Shown here in pieces: positions 51,401-61,005 of a stretch of DNA of 64,000 bases (the stretch's first letter is position 1; every line of letters begins with the position of its first letter). The notes under the pieces are model-generated. The model saw nothing but the letters and a program-made list of their open reading frames with translations. It was not told the origin of the DNA and made no database searches. Made by a program: the position numbers and the translations under genes. Source of the DNA: Membranipora membranacea. Taxonomy: Eukaryota > Bryozoa > Gymnolaemata > Cheilostomatida > Membraniporidae. The DNA is taken from assembly GCA_914767715.1 (NCBI GenBank), contig OU612067.1:186001-250000 (forward strand), written 5' to 3'.

Positions 51401-51746
51401 ATCGCAGTATAGCCATAGAATGTACATCTCTTAGGCATCCTTCATGTACGCATCAATCTAAACATTCTGTAACTATCAAACAAACCCAGAGCCAAAAATG
51501 GTGTAAGAAACACTGAATTTCTGTAGTTGAAAACTTGCTTTGATGAAATTAAGCAAAATACAAAGATTGGTCAGGACAGAAAGCCACATGGAGTTGAGAG
51601 TCTAGAGAAGCAGAGTAAACTAACAGCTGCTTAGAAGCTGACTTACCTGTAATACTAACAGCTGACTTACCTGTAATACTGTTGATTGCTATGAATGCTA
51701 TAGTTACTCCTATCACACACAGGTGTGTAGAGTAGGGCCTCGCCAT
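36480..51746 (-). CDS. L1CAM / neuroglian-type neural cell adhesion molecule (complete, 28 exons)
   Basis: Exons in transcript order: 51746-51671, 51362-51245, 51009-50822, 50502-50323, 49907-49788, 49495-49390, 49135-48964, 48558-48405, 48042-47884, 46854-46673, 46341-46150, 45958-45770, 45429-45230, 44841-44664, 44374-44210, 43977-43849, 43317-43186, 42247-42122, 41676-41511, 39884-39762, 39481-39281, 38911-38789, 38602-38438, 38060-37917, 37742-37511, 37308-37165, 37008-36802 and 36540-36480. They sum to 4332 nt, 1443 aa, all phases consistent. Order: signal peptide (1-25), six Ig (about 26-612, Cys and DxGxYxC pairs visible), about five FN3 (613-1181), TM (1194-1216), tail with GSFIGQY (FIGQY 1314-1318) and C-terminal DTVV. 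Family knowledge: FIGQY tyrosine binds ankyrin when unphosphorylated. The -TVV end fits a class I PDZ ligand, as in nematode SAX-7. The Pro/Tyr-rich segment after FIGQY is unusually long. Confidence 0.95.
39866..40085. repeat. 54-bp array over the exon-20 acceptor of the L1-family gene, about 4 copies
   Basis: The unit contains CTGTACGGGGCCAGGAGCTA followed by CAATAATATATCATAG. On the minus strand it carries the polypyrimidine-poor acceptor TATTATTGTAG and the first 18 or so bases of exon 20. The copy at 39866-39890 is the real exon start. The other three lie upstream in the intron as decoy acceptors. Using a decoy would bring in an in-frame stop. Confidence 0.9.
40281..41134 (+). pseudogene. 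Tyrosine recombinase of a DIRS/Ngaro/Crypton-type element, two frameshifts
   Basis: Lies antisense inside an intron of the L1-family gene. An N-terminal SAM-like part (RPASAKIYEKYFNKFKKFC) runs to a stop near 40418. The reading continues in a second frame to about 40930 with FYGFLRPSEF holding the first catalytic Arg. A third segment ends at 41134 with HCFRHGG (His-x-x-Arg-His), VHGRWES and the nucleophile region DAYLSYI. So the whole R-H-R-H/W-Y set is recognisable but split by two frameshifts, and it cannot work as it stands. No reverse transcriptase or split repeats are visible nearby, so Crypton, or a remnant of a DIRS/Ngaro element, cannot be told apart. Element ends were not found. Confidence 0.85.
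43336..43455. repeat. Tandem repeat of AATATATACATCTCAGACTA units, about 4 copies
   Basis: Units of about 26-33 bp with ACACGAG inserted between some copies. In an L1-family intron, about 20 bp upstream of the exon-17 acceptor. Confidence 0.8.
46998..47900. repeat. 23-bp array over the exon-9 donor of the L1-family gene, about 39 copies
   Basis: Unit GATAGACTTACACTGTACATTGA in plus orientation, shown here as GATAGACTTACACTG followed by TACATTGA. On the minus strand each unit is the exon end CTCAATGTACAGT plus donor GTAAGTCTAT. The true junction is 47884/47883, whose own copy and the next read GTAAGTATA. The rest, almost all identical apart from a recurrent GTACATT/GCACATT variant, fill about 0.9 kb of intron 9. 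Confidence 0.95.
48560..48680. repeat. Simple repeat (ACAT/ATAC)n
   Basis: ACATACATACATCAATAT units and ATATATACAT runs in an L1-family intron. A separate run of about 14 G lies at 48264-48278. Confidence 0.85.
51638..51692. repeat. 24-bp duplication of the L1-family signal-exon donor
   Basis: AGCTGACTTACCTGTAATAC plus TAAC occurs twice, putting two identical donors (GTAAGTCAGCT) 24 bp apart at 51670 and 51646. Using the inner intronic donor would add eight residues in frame (GKSAVSIT) with no stop just after the signal peptide. Confidence 0.9.
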
Positions 51747-54718
51747 GCTCGGAATCTGTAAATAACCTGCAGAACAAAACCAGTTATCATATTGATTAAT
51801 GTTCAAAAAGTACTTGTTAGCACAGAGACTATAGATAAAATCCATAGTCTCTGGTTAGCATGCAAAGCATCTTAGAGGGGCACTTGTGAGCACCTGCACA
51901 GTGGATTTTAGTAACAGTGATCTTAGCTTGATGGGTTTTGATCACACTCCTGAAATTATCCATAGATAGTTCAAGCCATCAAATCTAACATGTGTCAGAG
52001 GTCCCAGTTAGTACAGTTGATCAAGGTATACATCATCATTAGTGCTAACTATGATAACAATAACATATTTGCTTATAACCTGTAATTGAATAAAAACAAT
52101 TTTGAGGAGTTGAGGAGGATCTGTTTTTATTGAGGATGTCAACCTTTTCCTAGCTGATCACTTTATCTTGTCCAAGCGAAGTTTGATTTGAGGCTAAGAT
52201 AGAAAAAGCCCAAGCTGTGTCACGTGAACTAAGCCATTACAGTCATTGGCTTAGGTCTACAGTGGTATTCTACCTCCATAATTTATACAGGCCTACTTTT
52301 AATTTATTGAATTGAAGCCTACCTTACCTACTTAGGATAAATAACTATCATCAATCCTCTAACATAAAAAAGACCGCTGCTTGTAGCATAGATAGTGTAG
52401 GCCTAGGCCCTATCTATGTATGCAATGCAGAGGGAGTTCATTGTGTATGTGCCTCATAGTCATACATACAAACTTTTATTGATTGGAAACACACACATGA
52501 TATGGACAACTGCTTTCACTCTATCAGCACTATCATCTGACTCTACTGGCACTTTATTCATTATTTGGTATACTTAATTTAAAACATACATTACTAGGAC
52601 CTACTGACTGGATTGGAGAGAGGAGGACTGAAGACTAAACTAAATATATGTAGATTGTCCTAATTACAGAGCATTCTTTAACACTGCCAGGTGTGTATTG
52701 TGAACACTGAGTATTATTCACAGCTGAAGGAGTGGAGGGGTCTCATCAGTGAAATGGCAAGGTGGAAACACACAGTTGATTGATGCTGTGAGTGTAAGTG
52801 AAGTGAGTGTGTTGTTTATTTATTGAAAGTTGACCTACTTGCTACCAGACACTTGTTTTACCAGTACAGCTGAGGCTATTTTGGACGTGGCAGTCAAACA
52901 ACTCATCAACCATACTAACATGAACATTATGTGAGAGTCATCATGGTGTGTACCTATACTTACCTCTAATACCAGGCTGTTTGATGTCCTACTTTCTCGA
53001 AAAAAAGTGTGCACGGATTCGTGAAAACCTTATTCCTCCACTAAATCTGATGTCGTGATGTCACATATTCTTAGCCAATTAGATTTGAGATAACATTGGT
53101 AAAGTTTATTAGGTAGTTTTCTCAAGTATTTTTAAAGAGGAGATAAATATTAATACTTAAGCCAGTGTCTAAGCTGAATCAGGGAGCTGAAGCAGAAGGG
53201 CTGAACCTGGCTGAACTGAAGTAAAAGTTTCTCATTGCTATTTCCGACTAATCCATCTATATTGCTGTGATGATCTTATTGAAGGGAAGGCAAAAGGTCA
53301 TTTTTCGACTTTGCATGCGAGTGTTCAGATGTTATCGAATTTGATAGGGTGGATTTGATGGATGGTCTTTGTCCGTCATTGTCACATGAAATTTCGATGG
53401 ATAAAGTGGTTGTTTAGGTAAGAGCGCCGAAAACTTTACCCTTTTTTGACAAGCTTTGTTGGTGGGACGGAGACCCCCAAAACCTACTAAGCTTGTCGAG
53501 AAAGGCTATTGATTGACAAGTCGCTGACTGTAATTGTCAACATATGGCAGAATAATTCCAGTGGCAGAGGGTTGCATGCGTTACATATGTTTGAGTTTTA
53601 TTTTGTCAGCATTCGCAAGCATGTTTTAGCACACGAGATAATCAAAGCCTACAAAAATCACCAATGTGAGAATATCAACAGAGGTAACAAATTATGTTAT
53701 GAAATTGACTGAAAATAAGCCACTCAAAAAATTGCAAAGCTGAACAAAGGATATCGCTAACTTCCCTAGAACACCTAGTAGAGTAGGTCACATATTCTGA
53801 ACATCTAACCAAGAGACCGCTGACCGGCCGACCGGCTGGCCGACCAGCTGGCATGTATCTAGCAATCCTACAATGGTTAGTCTTAGGGTCAATATTTTAT
53901 GATTTTTGTAAAATAAGCTATCAGCAATGAACTAAGTTCATTGCTATCAGAGAGTCTCAGTTCACACATTATAATTTCAGATAAAACACAGCAGGATATT
54001 TCTCAAGATGATTCTCTCATTCTCTAGTCAACTTCAAAAAATGTCATCTGTTCTGAACAGGCTGGTCTAGGACAGACAAAGCTGAATAAGTAGAATAAAA
54101 TAAATAAGGTATTGAGTGCGTAAAATAACCCGTGAGTTGCTGCAGTCAAGCGTTAGAGAACACAAAGGACATAACAAAGACACAACAAAACATGAAGTTT
54201 TTTGCTCACTCAATTGCACTTAGAAGCATCGAATGGTTTGTTGCTTTAGAAATGATTGTCCTCACGCTCAATATCAAAGTGAGAACCCTCACAATGGTAT
54301 TAGTGTGTCATAGAAGTGCAAGGAGTAATGGAGTAGGCTACAAATATATTGGACAAAAAGTTTTGGACATGAATAACTGCTCAGCACTGCACTGCCATGC
54401 TTCATATCTAAGGAATACACCGATCTAATCTGTTTGGAAACCTGTGCTGGCAATCCTACTATCAGGACAGAGCTCACTAGTACCTTAAAAACTTTTGTTT
54501 AAATACTAAAATTTGTTTGTAGTGAATTTCTGGGTGATTAATCAAGATCAAAAGATCTAAGGTCGGCAGCAGTTCAGTTCGTTGTGTCATGCACCACCTA
54601 TGTCTAACCACATGATGGCTTCATCAACAACAGTATAAGCTTCTTTCGGTCAATCATCATTTTGATAGAGTAAAGCACACAAGCCTTCAATTCAATGCAA
54701 CTGTATTAGTCCCGCAAA
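51747..54718. other. Head-to-head intergenic region of the L1-family gene and the galactosyltransferase-like gene
   Basis: 51747-51766 is 5' UTR of the L1-family start exon, preceded by a good acceptor (GTTTTGTTCTGCAG). A candidate non-coding first exon ends at 52964 with donor GTAAGTATAGG. 53818-53850 is a short CCGACCGGCTGG repeat. No further coding exon is recognised, so promoters of both genes should lie here. Confidence 0.45.
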
Positions 54719-54994
54719 ATGTTGGCTCATCATTTATCGTTTTCTCTTCTGCTTATCTTCCACTGGGCAGAGATGGAGTCTGCTTTATCAGGAAACGTAA
54801 ATCTCACTCGAGTAACTATAACTGGAGTAAATGTGACTGTTACTCCTCCCTATGAGACGTTACCCCTCCTTGATAAAGTTTATAACGTCTCATCAGACCC
54901 CATAGTGAATCCGTATAATTTCAAAATTATCATCGACGCTGGAAAGTGTTCTCCTAAAGACCAGCTGCTCATCATCATACACTCCTCAACAAAG
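54719..54994 (+). CDS. Beta-1,3-galactosyltransferase-like (GT31) first coding exon, partial
   Basis: ATG at 54719, 92 codons, then a strong donor (AAAG|GTAAGT) in phase 0. The start is a short hydrophobic signal anchor (LSFSLLLIFHW), followed by a stem with NLT, NVT and NVSS glycosylation sites. The end, NPYNFKIIIDAGKC then QLLIIIHSSTK, matches the start of the GT31 catalytic domain (NPHxFxxLINExxKC and the following hydrophobic strand of B3GALT proteins). Family knowledge: these are Golgi type II enzymes that extend glycans. The catalytic DxD and later motifs are not in this window. Intron 1 holds at least 9 kb of transposon sequence. A B3GNT-type specificity is equally possible. Confidence 0.72.
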
Positions 54995-55055
54995 GTAAGT
55001 GTCTCCTTCTCTCAGTGTGGATAGTCGGTAAGTGTCTCCTTCTCTCAGTGTGGAT
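54995..55055. repeat. 33-bp duplication of the galactosyltransferase donor region
   Basis: GTAAGTGTCTCCTTCTCTCA plus GTGTGGATAGTCG occurs at 54995-55027. Its second copy starts at 55028 and is cut at GTGTGGAT by the 8.15-kb element. It resumes as GTGTGGATAGTCGG at 63208. Confidence 0.9.
55048..55055. repeat. Left 8-bp target-site duplication
   Basis: GTGTGGAT directly before the element's first base. It is identical to 63208-63215. Confidence 0.85.
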
Positions 55056-56052
55056 CATAGAGTTATTATATACTCTAGAGTGGACAATGTGTACAAAAAT
55101 AGCATCAGTTTTTGTCCTACTTAATTATTGCGATATCCATGACACAACGCAATCTGGTTGTGCATGGCTAGTGCCTGTATCGTATAACGTATCATTGAGA
55201 ATATACGTATTGGGCATGGAACTTAAGAATTTTATAGCATTTATGGCAATTTTTTCGGAAAATGTTTCACGTGACACTATGTGGATCACTTGCAGGTATT
55301 TTCCCTTGCAGCCAGTGGAAAGAGTTTCTATGTTTTCTCATTAGAATAAGCCAAAATCTCAATCGCAAAACACATCATTGTTATGAAATAGAAATTACCG
55401 GGGTAGCTCAATTTTTTTCACTGCCACTTGCCAGCCATATTAGCTGTGTCCTGTCTCTCTTACTTATATGTTACACACTCAGTGATGAAATGAAGCACAA
55501 GTAGCCTGTGTAGACTGTAGAAGTGATCGGAGGTGAAAAAGTTTGCCGCTTGCCTCATTTGCAGTGACAGTGTACATAATTTCCAGATTTAGATTTGCTC
55601 TTCAGATATCATTACTTTATTGAGCGTATATCATATTAAGTTTTGTTTGGTATGTCAAAGTAGATCAATTCAGATTGGAGCTAAAATCACTGCAAGTTAA
55701 ATGTGATGAAGCCCTAATGCTCATCAGCTCACTTTCTGACTGCGAGACTTTACTTTTCATAGCATAAATCCATTTCTGATAGAGACTCGAAGGTGTTAGA
55801 AATTCTAACTAGTCGTTTCAAAGGAGTTAACAAGGTTGTTCCTACTTCATTGTCCCGCAAAAGCTTATATAAAACATGTTTCATCGCTATGCACATGCAT
55901 ACTATATACCTCAACTTCAAATATTTAGAACATCACTGAACTATCATAAAGTGTATGTAGAGAATTTCAACACACAAATTTTAACTTTACCTAAAGTAAT
56001 TACACAATTTTACTATTCAGAACCACAAGTATGTGTAAATAATGAAACTTAG

Positions 56053-56345
56053 TACCGTAAAACCTCACCTATAAGTCACCGGACTTATAAGTGAATCACC
56101 CCCCTCAGAAAAAATAAAAATGCTCCAGTTATAAGACACCCCACAGCTATAAGACACCCCACAGCTATAAGACGCCGTGTCTTATAAGTGAATCATATCA
56201 GTAGTTGATGTTTGGAAGCTCTCCATCTTTGAATCAAGCGTCTATTAATGTTCAATTCCCTTGCAGTCTTGTCAAGGTTGTTATTCTTTTCAACTGTTTT
56301 CAATACTTCCAGTTTCTGCTGAATGGTGTATGAGGTTCTTGGCAT
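56053..56345 (-). pseudogene. Pogo/Tigger-like transposase N-terminus joined to a terminal repeat
   Basis: On the minus strand, ATG at 56345 opens 50 codons (MPRTSYTIQQKLEVLKTVEK, then a helix-turn-helix ending NINRRLIQRWRASK) typical of the DNA-binding N-terminus of pogo/CENP-B-type transposases. It stops at 56193. The sequence 56053-56190 (GTACCGTAAAACCTCACC, repeated ATAAGACACCCCACAGCT) looks like the terminal repeat of that family. The DDE domain is missing, so this is a deleted remnant nested in the left arm of the larger element. Confidence 0.7.
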
Positions 56346-56455
56346 GTTTTATTTATTTTGAAAGACTGTGAGAGAGATATGATATGCTGATTGTTGAAAA
56401 ATTTGAATTTTGTGGCACACATTCACTCACTACAAATGAGTAGTTTTGGGGAAAA

Positions 56456-56530
56456 AGCTGCACTCAGTGGGTTTTAATCTCACAACTTCATGATTACAAG
56501 TCACACACTTTACCACTGAGCTATTCAGCT
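56456..56530 (-). tRNA. Degenerate tRNA-Thr(TGT)-like sequence or SINE head
   Basis: Minus strand: TAGCTCAGTGGTAAAGTG as A box and D-arm, anticodon loop CTTGTAA, T-arm-like GTGAG..CCCAC, only about five pairs between the ends, then TTTTT. No good B box (GATTAAAACC for GGTTCRAANCC). Probably a pseudo-tRNA or SINE remnant. Confidence 0.35.
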
Positions 56531-56616
56531 TCGGGGATTGTACTAGGTTTTAGTCCAAGCTAAATATAAAAATGCTTCAAATGATAGTCACGTCTATATG
56601 CTACTCTCTTGGTATC

Positions 56617-56955
56617 CGGACATTTTCCCAATGTCATTTTCCCACCAAGCCATTTTCCCACCTTTCTTTATCCCACCAAGCCATTTTCCCACCAAGCCAT
56701 ATTCCCACCGAGCCATTTTCCCACCACGATATTTTCCCACATATCCGTTTTCCCACTAGGCCGATTTCTCACTGATCCATTTTCTCAACGGGATGTTTTC
56801 CCACCAACCTGTTTTCCCACTATGATGTTTTCTCACCAAGCTGTTTTCCCACCTGGACGTTTTTCTCACTAATCCACTTTTCCACCTGGACGTTTTCCCA
56901 CCAATCCATTTTTCCACCCGGACGTTTTCCCACTTGCCATTTTCCCACTATGTTT
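56617..56955. repeat. Left-arm array of 16-bp TTTTCCCACC units, about 20 copies
   Basis: Each unit is a conserved TTTTCCCACC core plus six variable bases drawn from a small set (AAGCCA, GAGCCA, CTGGAC, AATCCA). As 16 is not a multiple of three, all frames give FPxxxFPT-like peptides. These ORFs are not genes. Confidence 0.95.
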
Positions 56956-57287
56956 TTTTTTCAAATGAACACTGGTAGCTTATTTTTAATTTTTGGTTTC
57001 TTTTCCTTCTACTCTCTTTCAGGCATTAAAAGTGTTAATTGAAAGTAGTGTTAGAGTCTCATCATGAAAGTTTTGTCATTCCTTTTTTGTTCTAGAATCC
57101 TAAAGTCTATGACCGTTGGTGTTAAAAATGCTGATCGAGGTTATGCAAATGACTTGAACAGTTTTTTCATGATTTTTCACAATTTTGCTATTGTACGACT
57201 CCTTGTAATAATGCATAGTTGTGTTCGCCTAAGGAACTGTTGTGAGATTTATAGGGGCTTGTGTTTGTAAATAGAAGATGCACACAA

Positions 57288-57425
57288 AATCTTGGAATGA
57301 ACATCGGCTGGAACAAACATCGACGGGATCAAACTAACTGGAATGAACGTAGTCTGGTTTGAAAGTAAAAAATCCTGGTATGAATGTAGAAAGTGCTGGA
57401 TTGAACGCCGACTGCATTAGTTGGT
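57288..57425. repeat. Inner 16-bp array, CTGGAATGAAC units, left
   Basis: Loose copies of CTGGAATGAACGTAGT (CTGGATTGAACGCCGA, CTGGTATGAATGTAGA and similar), some with longer gaps between them. An inverted counterpart lies at 58378-58465. Confidence 0.7.
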
Positions 57426-58377
57426 ATAAAGAGTCAACAGGAGAGCAACTCTCAAAAATAATTGTGTTATAAAAGACCAGCATTCATCTTATGAACAATA
57501 ACAATAACAATGCTTGTCACAATCAAGGTTTTGGTTTAAATTTATAATTTTTAATTTGGCTAAGGCAATTCAATATTGCCATGCCAAGCCACATGCGCTG
57601 CACAATTGGTACTATTTATATTTATTTATTATGTTTGGTACCGGTAACGGTAGCCGGTCTTGACAAGGTAAGTTCGTTGGGGGAGGGTGAGAAGTTTCCC
57701 TCCTCCCTGCTGTAGCTCTTTTCTAATTTCGTGGTAGCGTCTTAAAATGAGTAGGGGTGTAGACTCTGTTGTGTACATTTTAAGACAAAGGACTTTGTAA
57801 CACCCGATTAGAAACCTCTGACAGTGATGAGACTTGGCAGTCGGCTAAAAATTATAGCAGTTGATATGACGTCATCGATTGAATTGCAACATGATGTTGG
57901 TATATGTCCATACATTGTACATAGGTGATGGATAAAAGCGCATCTTCATGTTTCACAGACATAACAAATGTGATTACTGTACCACATTAGCTATTTCGTT
58001 AAATTGCTACTGGTGGACAGCGTGCAGGGAAAACAATGTGCACTGTCACAATTACAATACAAAAAATGAATGTTCACAGATAACAGTGAACTAAGATGTA
58101 AGCGACTTCGATTTAATAGTTGCACCTGATTTTGTTAATGCTTGACCATTGTTTTGCTGATGAAATGTACAAAGGGTCACTGTTTCTCTTTCAGTATCAG
58201 TATTTCATTACCATTTCAGTTTTTGCACTTAATTCCTGCTTGATTCCATCTAGCCATGAGACATTTAGTAACCATCATCATAAACAGATGTGTGTGCCTT
58301 TGTGAATGATCATCATTAATTTACACAATTATTTTGGGGAGTTGCTCTTGCGTTGATTCTATATACTAATGTTTTGA

Positions 58378-58465
58378 CTTTCATACCGGTCTAAGTTCAT
58401 TCCAGCTAATCTCGATCATGTCGCCGTTCAATCCAGCTGACGCTCATTCCAATCTCCTGCACACA
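58378..58465. repeat. Inner 16-bp array, CTGGAATGAAC units, right (inverted)
   Basis: Reverse complement reads TTGGAATGAGCGTCAG, CTGGATTGAACGGCGA and CTGGAATGAACTTAGA: the same core as the array at 57288-57425, in opposite orientation. Confidence 0.7.
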
Positions 58466-60603
58466 CCAGCATATCAAATGATCAAATTCTAGGGTGCATG
58501 ACCTGATATGCTGATTTGTATTTTTAATAAGAATTTGATCTCAAATAAGTATTTTTGTTTCGACGATTCTTGTTGGGGATTGGATGAAATTGTCAAAATT
58601 ATTGGTCTTCAATCAAATCGCTTTAGTCTTCTGAAGAGAAGACTAAATACTATTCTGCATTTAATCGATATTACGTCACCAATAAGGAGTGAGTACGAGC
58701 GGAGAGCACGGGAAGACCCATAGCTAAATCCTCCAGTAAACCTGGCGAAGTGACCACTTTGCACATTTAGAACAATTTTAATAGAAATAGATCAAAGCAT
58801 GGTTTTTTCTGGTACAAAAAGAAGACAACATGCATTAATTATCCCTCTAAAATGTTATGTTTATGTCATGGCAAGTTTTGCAGGCTTCTGATTTGTTATA
58901 ACTAAGTTTTCGCACCAAAACTGGATGGTGTGACATTACTCCCAAATTTTTCAACTGCATCATGACGTTCAATTTCAGTTATTGTCTTATTATCTCCTAA
59001 TGCGATAGAGAAGCTAGCATAATTCTCATAAATTCAGTTGATATTTATTGATAGGGGAAGTCCTATTTCGATATTGGTCTAAGTTCACAATTTTAACAAT
59101 TAAACACACTGGCGCAAATATGATTCCGATAGCCTAAGGACACTGTCAATTATACCACATGTCAATAATTTCCTCTATAATACTTTATGGTTGAATATTT
59201 CAGTGATAAATGCATTTAGAGAGAAAAAATTATAAAATGATAATTCAGGTCTGTAATTGTATCAGGAGAATTTGTCCCCTGTTTGAACATAGGGTTTCGT
59301 TTTACTATTTTTTAATAGCTGGAGGCAAAAATCAGTGCTATAATGAGAAGATTTAGCAAATGGAATTTTGTCAGTTACCTAATTTTTAAGCTCTGTATTT
59401 TTCAAGTTTGTCAACCTAAAAAAATAAAATAGAAAATACCTCAAGTTGAGCAACACTAGCCTTGTCAAGCAGTGACAGGTTTCGGTTTTCAGACGTTTTT
59501 GATATACAATACTAGAATCCCTCCAAGGACTGGACTGGAGTGAGGGTTTACATGGAAAACTAAGCATTAAAATGTTTTGAATATTATTAAATTTTTGGTA
59601 TTTATACTTGCCTTAGATCCCTTTGAACTTGGAAAGAAGGAACACAGGTTGACTGTTTAATATACATCTTTACATTTTTACTCAGTCCATAACTTTGTTA
59701 GTCGTATTTTTATATTATATCTCCGTTTTCAATAGGAATTTCACTGATTTAAAACCTCCAACATGGAACAAATAAATAGTACGCGTTACAGCATGTTCTA
59801 ATGCCATAATCTTAACAATATTTTAATTGATCAGATAATGAAGACAGAGCATACAACCAGATTGCACCACAACAAGCTGTTTATAGATATTCTTACAAAG
59901 CTCAGTCTTTGGTTTTACAAATATAACTAACTATGCCAAGTATCATCTATGCCTTGTCTGCTTTTAATGGCCACCCTTATTTGATAGCACAGATTCTTCA
60001 ATGCAATCATAAATATGTTCACGCTTATTGGTGATCACCAATCGCATTCAGAATTGCAGGTAGTTGTACCTTCTTTTTACAAGTGGAAACAATTCTAATG
60101 TTTCAAACTGTTAATATGGTAAAAGCAGGAAGGGTCTCTGGTCAAAACAAATAATTGTTTTAACTTGAATACGATTCATTGTCATCTTGGAAAGGATCGT
60201 GTGTGTAAATTTACATAAAGTGAGAATTTTCTTTACATTGTTTGGTGGTTGATTGATATAGGCTTGTAAACTAGTAAAACAATCTTTACCGAAAGCCATG
60301 TGGATAACATATGATAAAAGCTTAATTTTGTAGAGTGATATGGCCAATAACCGTTGATATGATTCAGCCCGGTCGATGATTAAATGGCCCAAAACTTTTG
60401 AGAATTGGCAAAGGCACGATTAATTTGTTTTGTCGAAAAAGTAATTTATAACAAGGAGGCAATTTTGATAAAATCAACCACTTGGACTAACTTGTGCAAT
60501 CAAAAACTCAAATCAAAATCAACCCGCTACTTATAAAATCACATCTTCATTTTCAAAGTTACTTTCTCGAGTTGTCAGCTGGATGTGAACATTGTTCACT
60601 GAT
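58466..60603. other. Central part of the foldback-like element
   Basis: AT-rich, with ORFs below 100 codons on either strand and none resembling a transposase, reverse transcriptase or zinc finger. A word similar to GGTCTAAGTTCA recurs at 58389 and 59078. Nothing else is recognised. Confidence 0.5.
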
Positions 60604-61005
60604 GTGTGAAATGTGAACGGTTAGCCTGAAAAAAGGCTACAAAGGGAAAACTGTGCGGTGAAAAAAATTTGTGTTGGGAAAACAGCACTGTGGTAAATTG
60701 TCCTGTTGGGAAAATTAATTGGTGGGAAATTGTCCTGTTGGAAAAATTGTTTGGTGGGAAAACGGCTGGGTGGGAAACTGGCTTGTTGAGCAAATGTCTG
60801 GGTGGAAAAATGGATTGGTGGGAAAACGTCCAGGTGGGAAACTAGATCGGTGGGAAAACGTCCAGGTGGGAAAATGGCACAGTGGGAAATCAAACAGGTG
60901 GGATAATGGCTCGGTGGGAAAATGTCCAGGTGGGAAAACGGCAGAGTGGGATTACGGGAGGTGGGAAAATGGCTTGGTGGGAAAATGACATTGGGAAAAT
61001 GGGGC
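60604..61005. repeat. Right-arm array of 16-bp GGTGGGAAAA units, about 24 copies
   Basis: Inverse of the left array. The first inward units match the left arm (ATTTTCCCAATGTCATTTTC then CCACCAAGCC), after which the order of variable parts differs between arms. Confidence 0.95.

Noticed and set aside
51549-51670. 98-codon ORF reading through the L1-family signal exon
   Set aside because: The donor GTAAGT at 51670 ends the exon and the next exon continues the first Ig domain in phase.
53509-53712. Short plus-strand ORF upstream of the galactosyltransferase-like exon
   Set aside because: No recognisable similarity, no acceptor or donor in phase.
56617-61005. CRISPR-like core-plus-variable arrays
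   Set aside because: The variable part is only about six bases from a few recurring words, and the arrays lie in the arms of a transposon.
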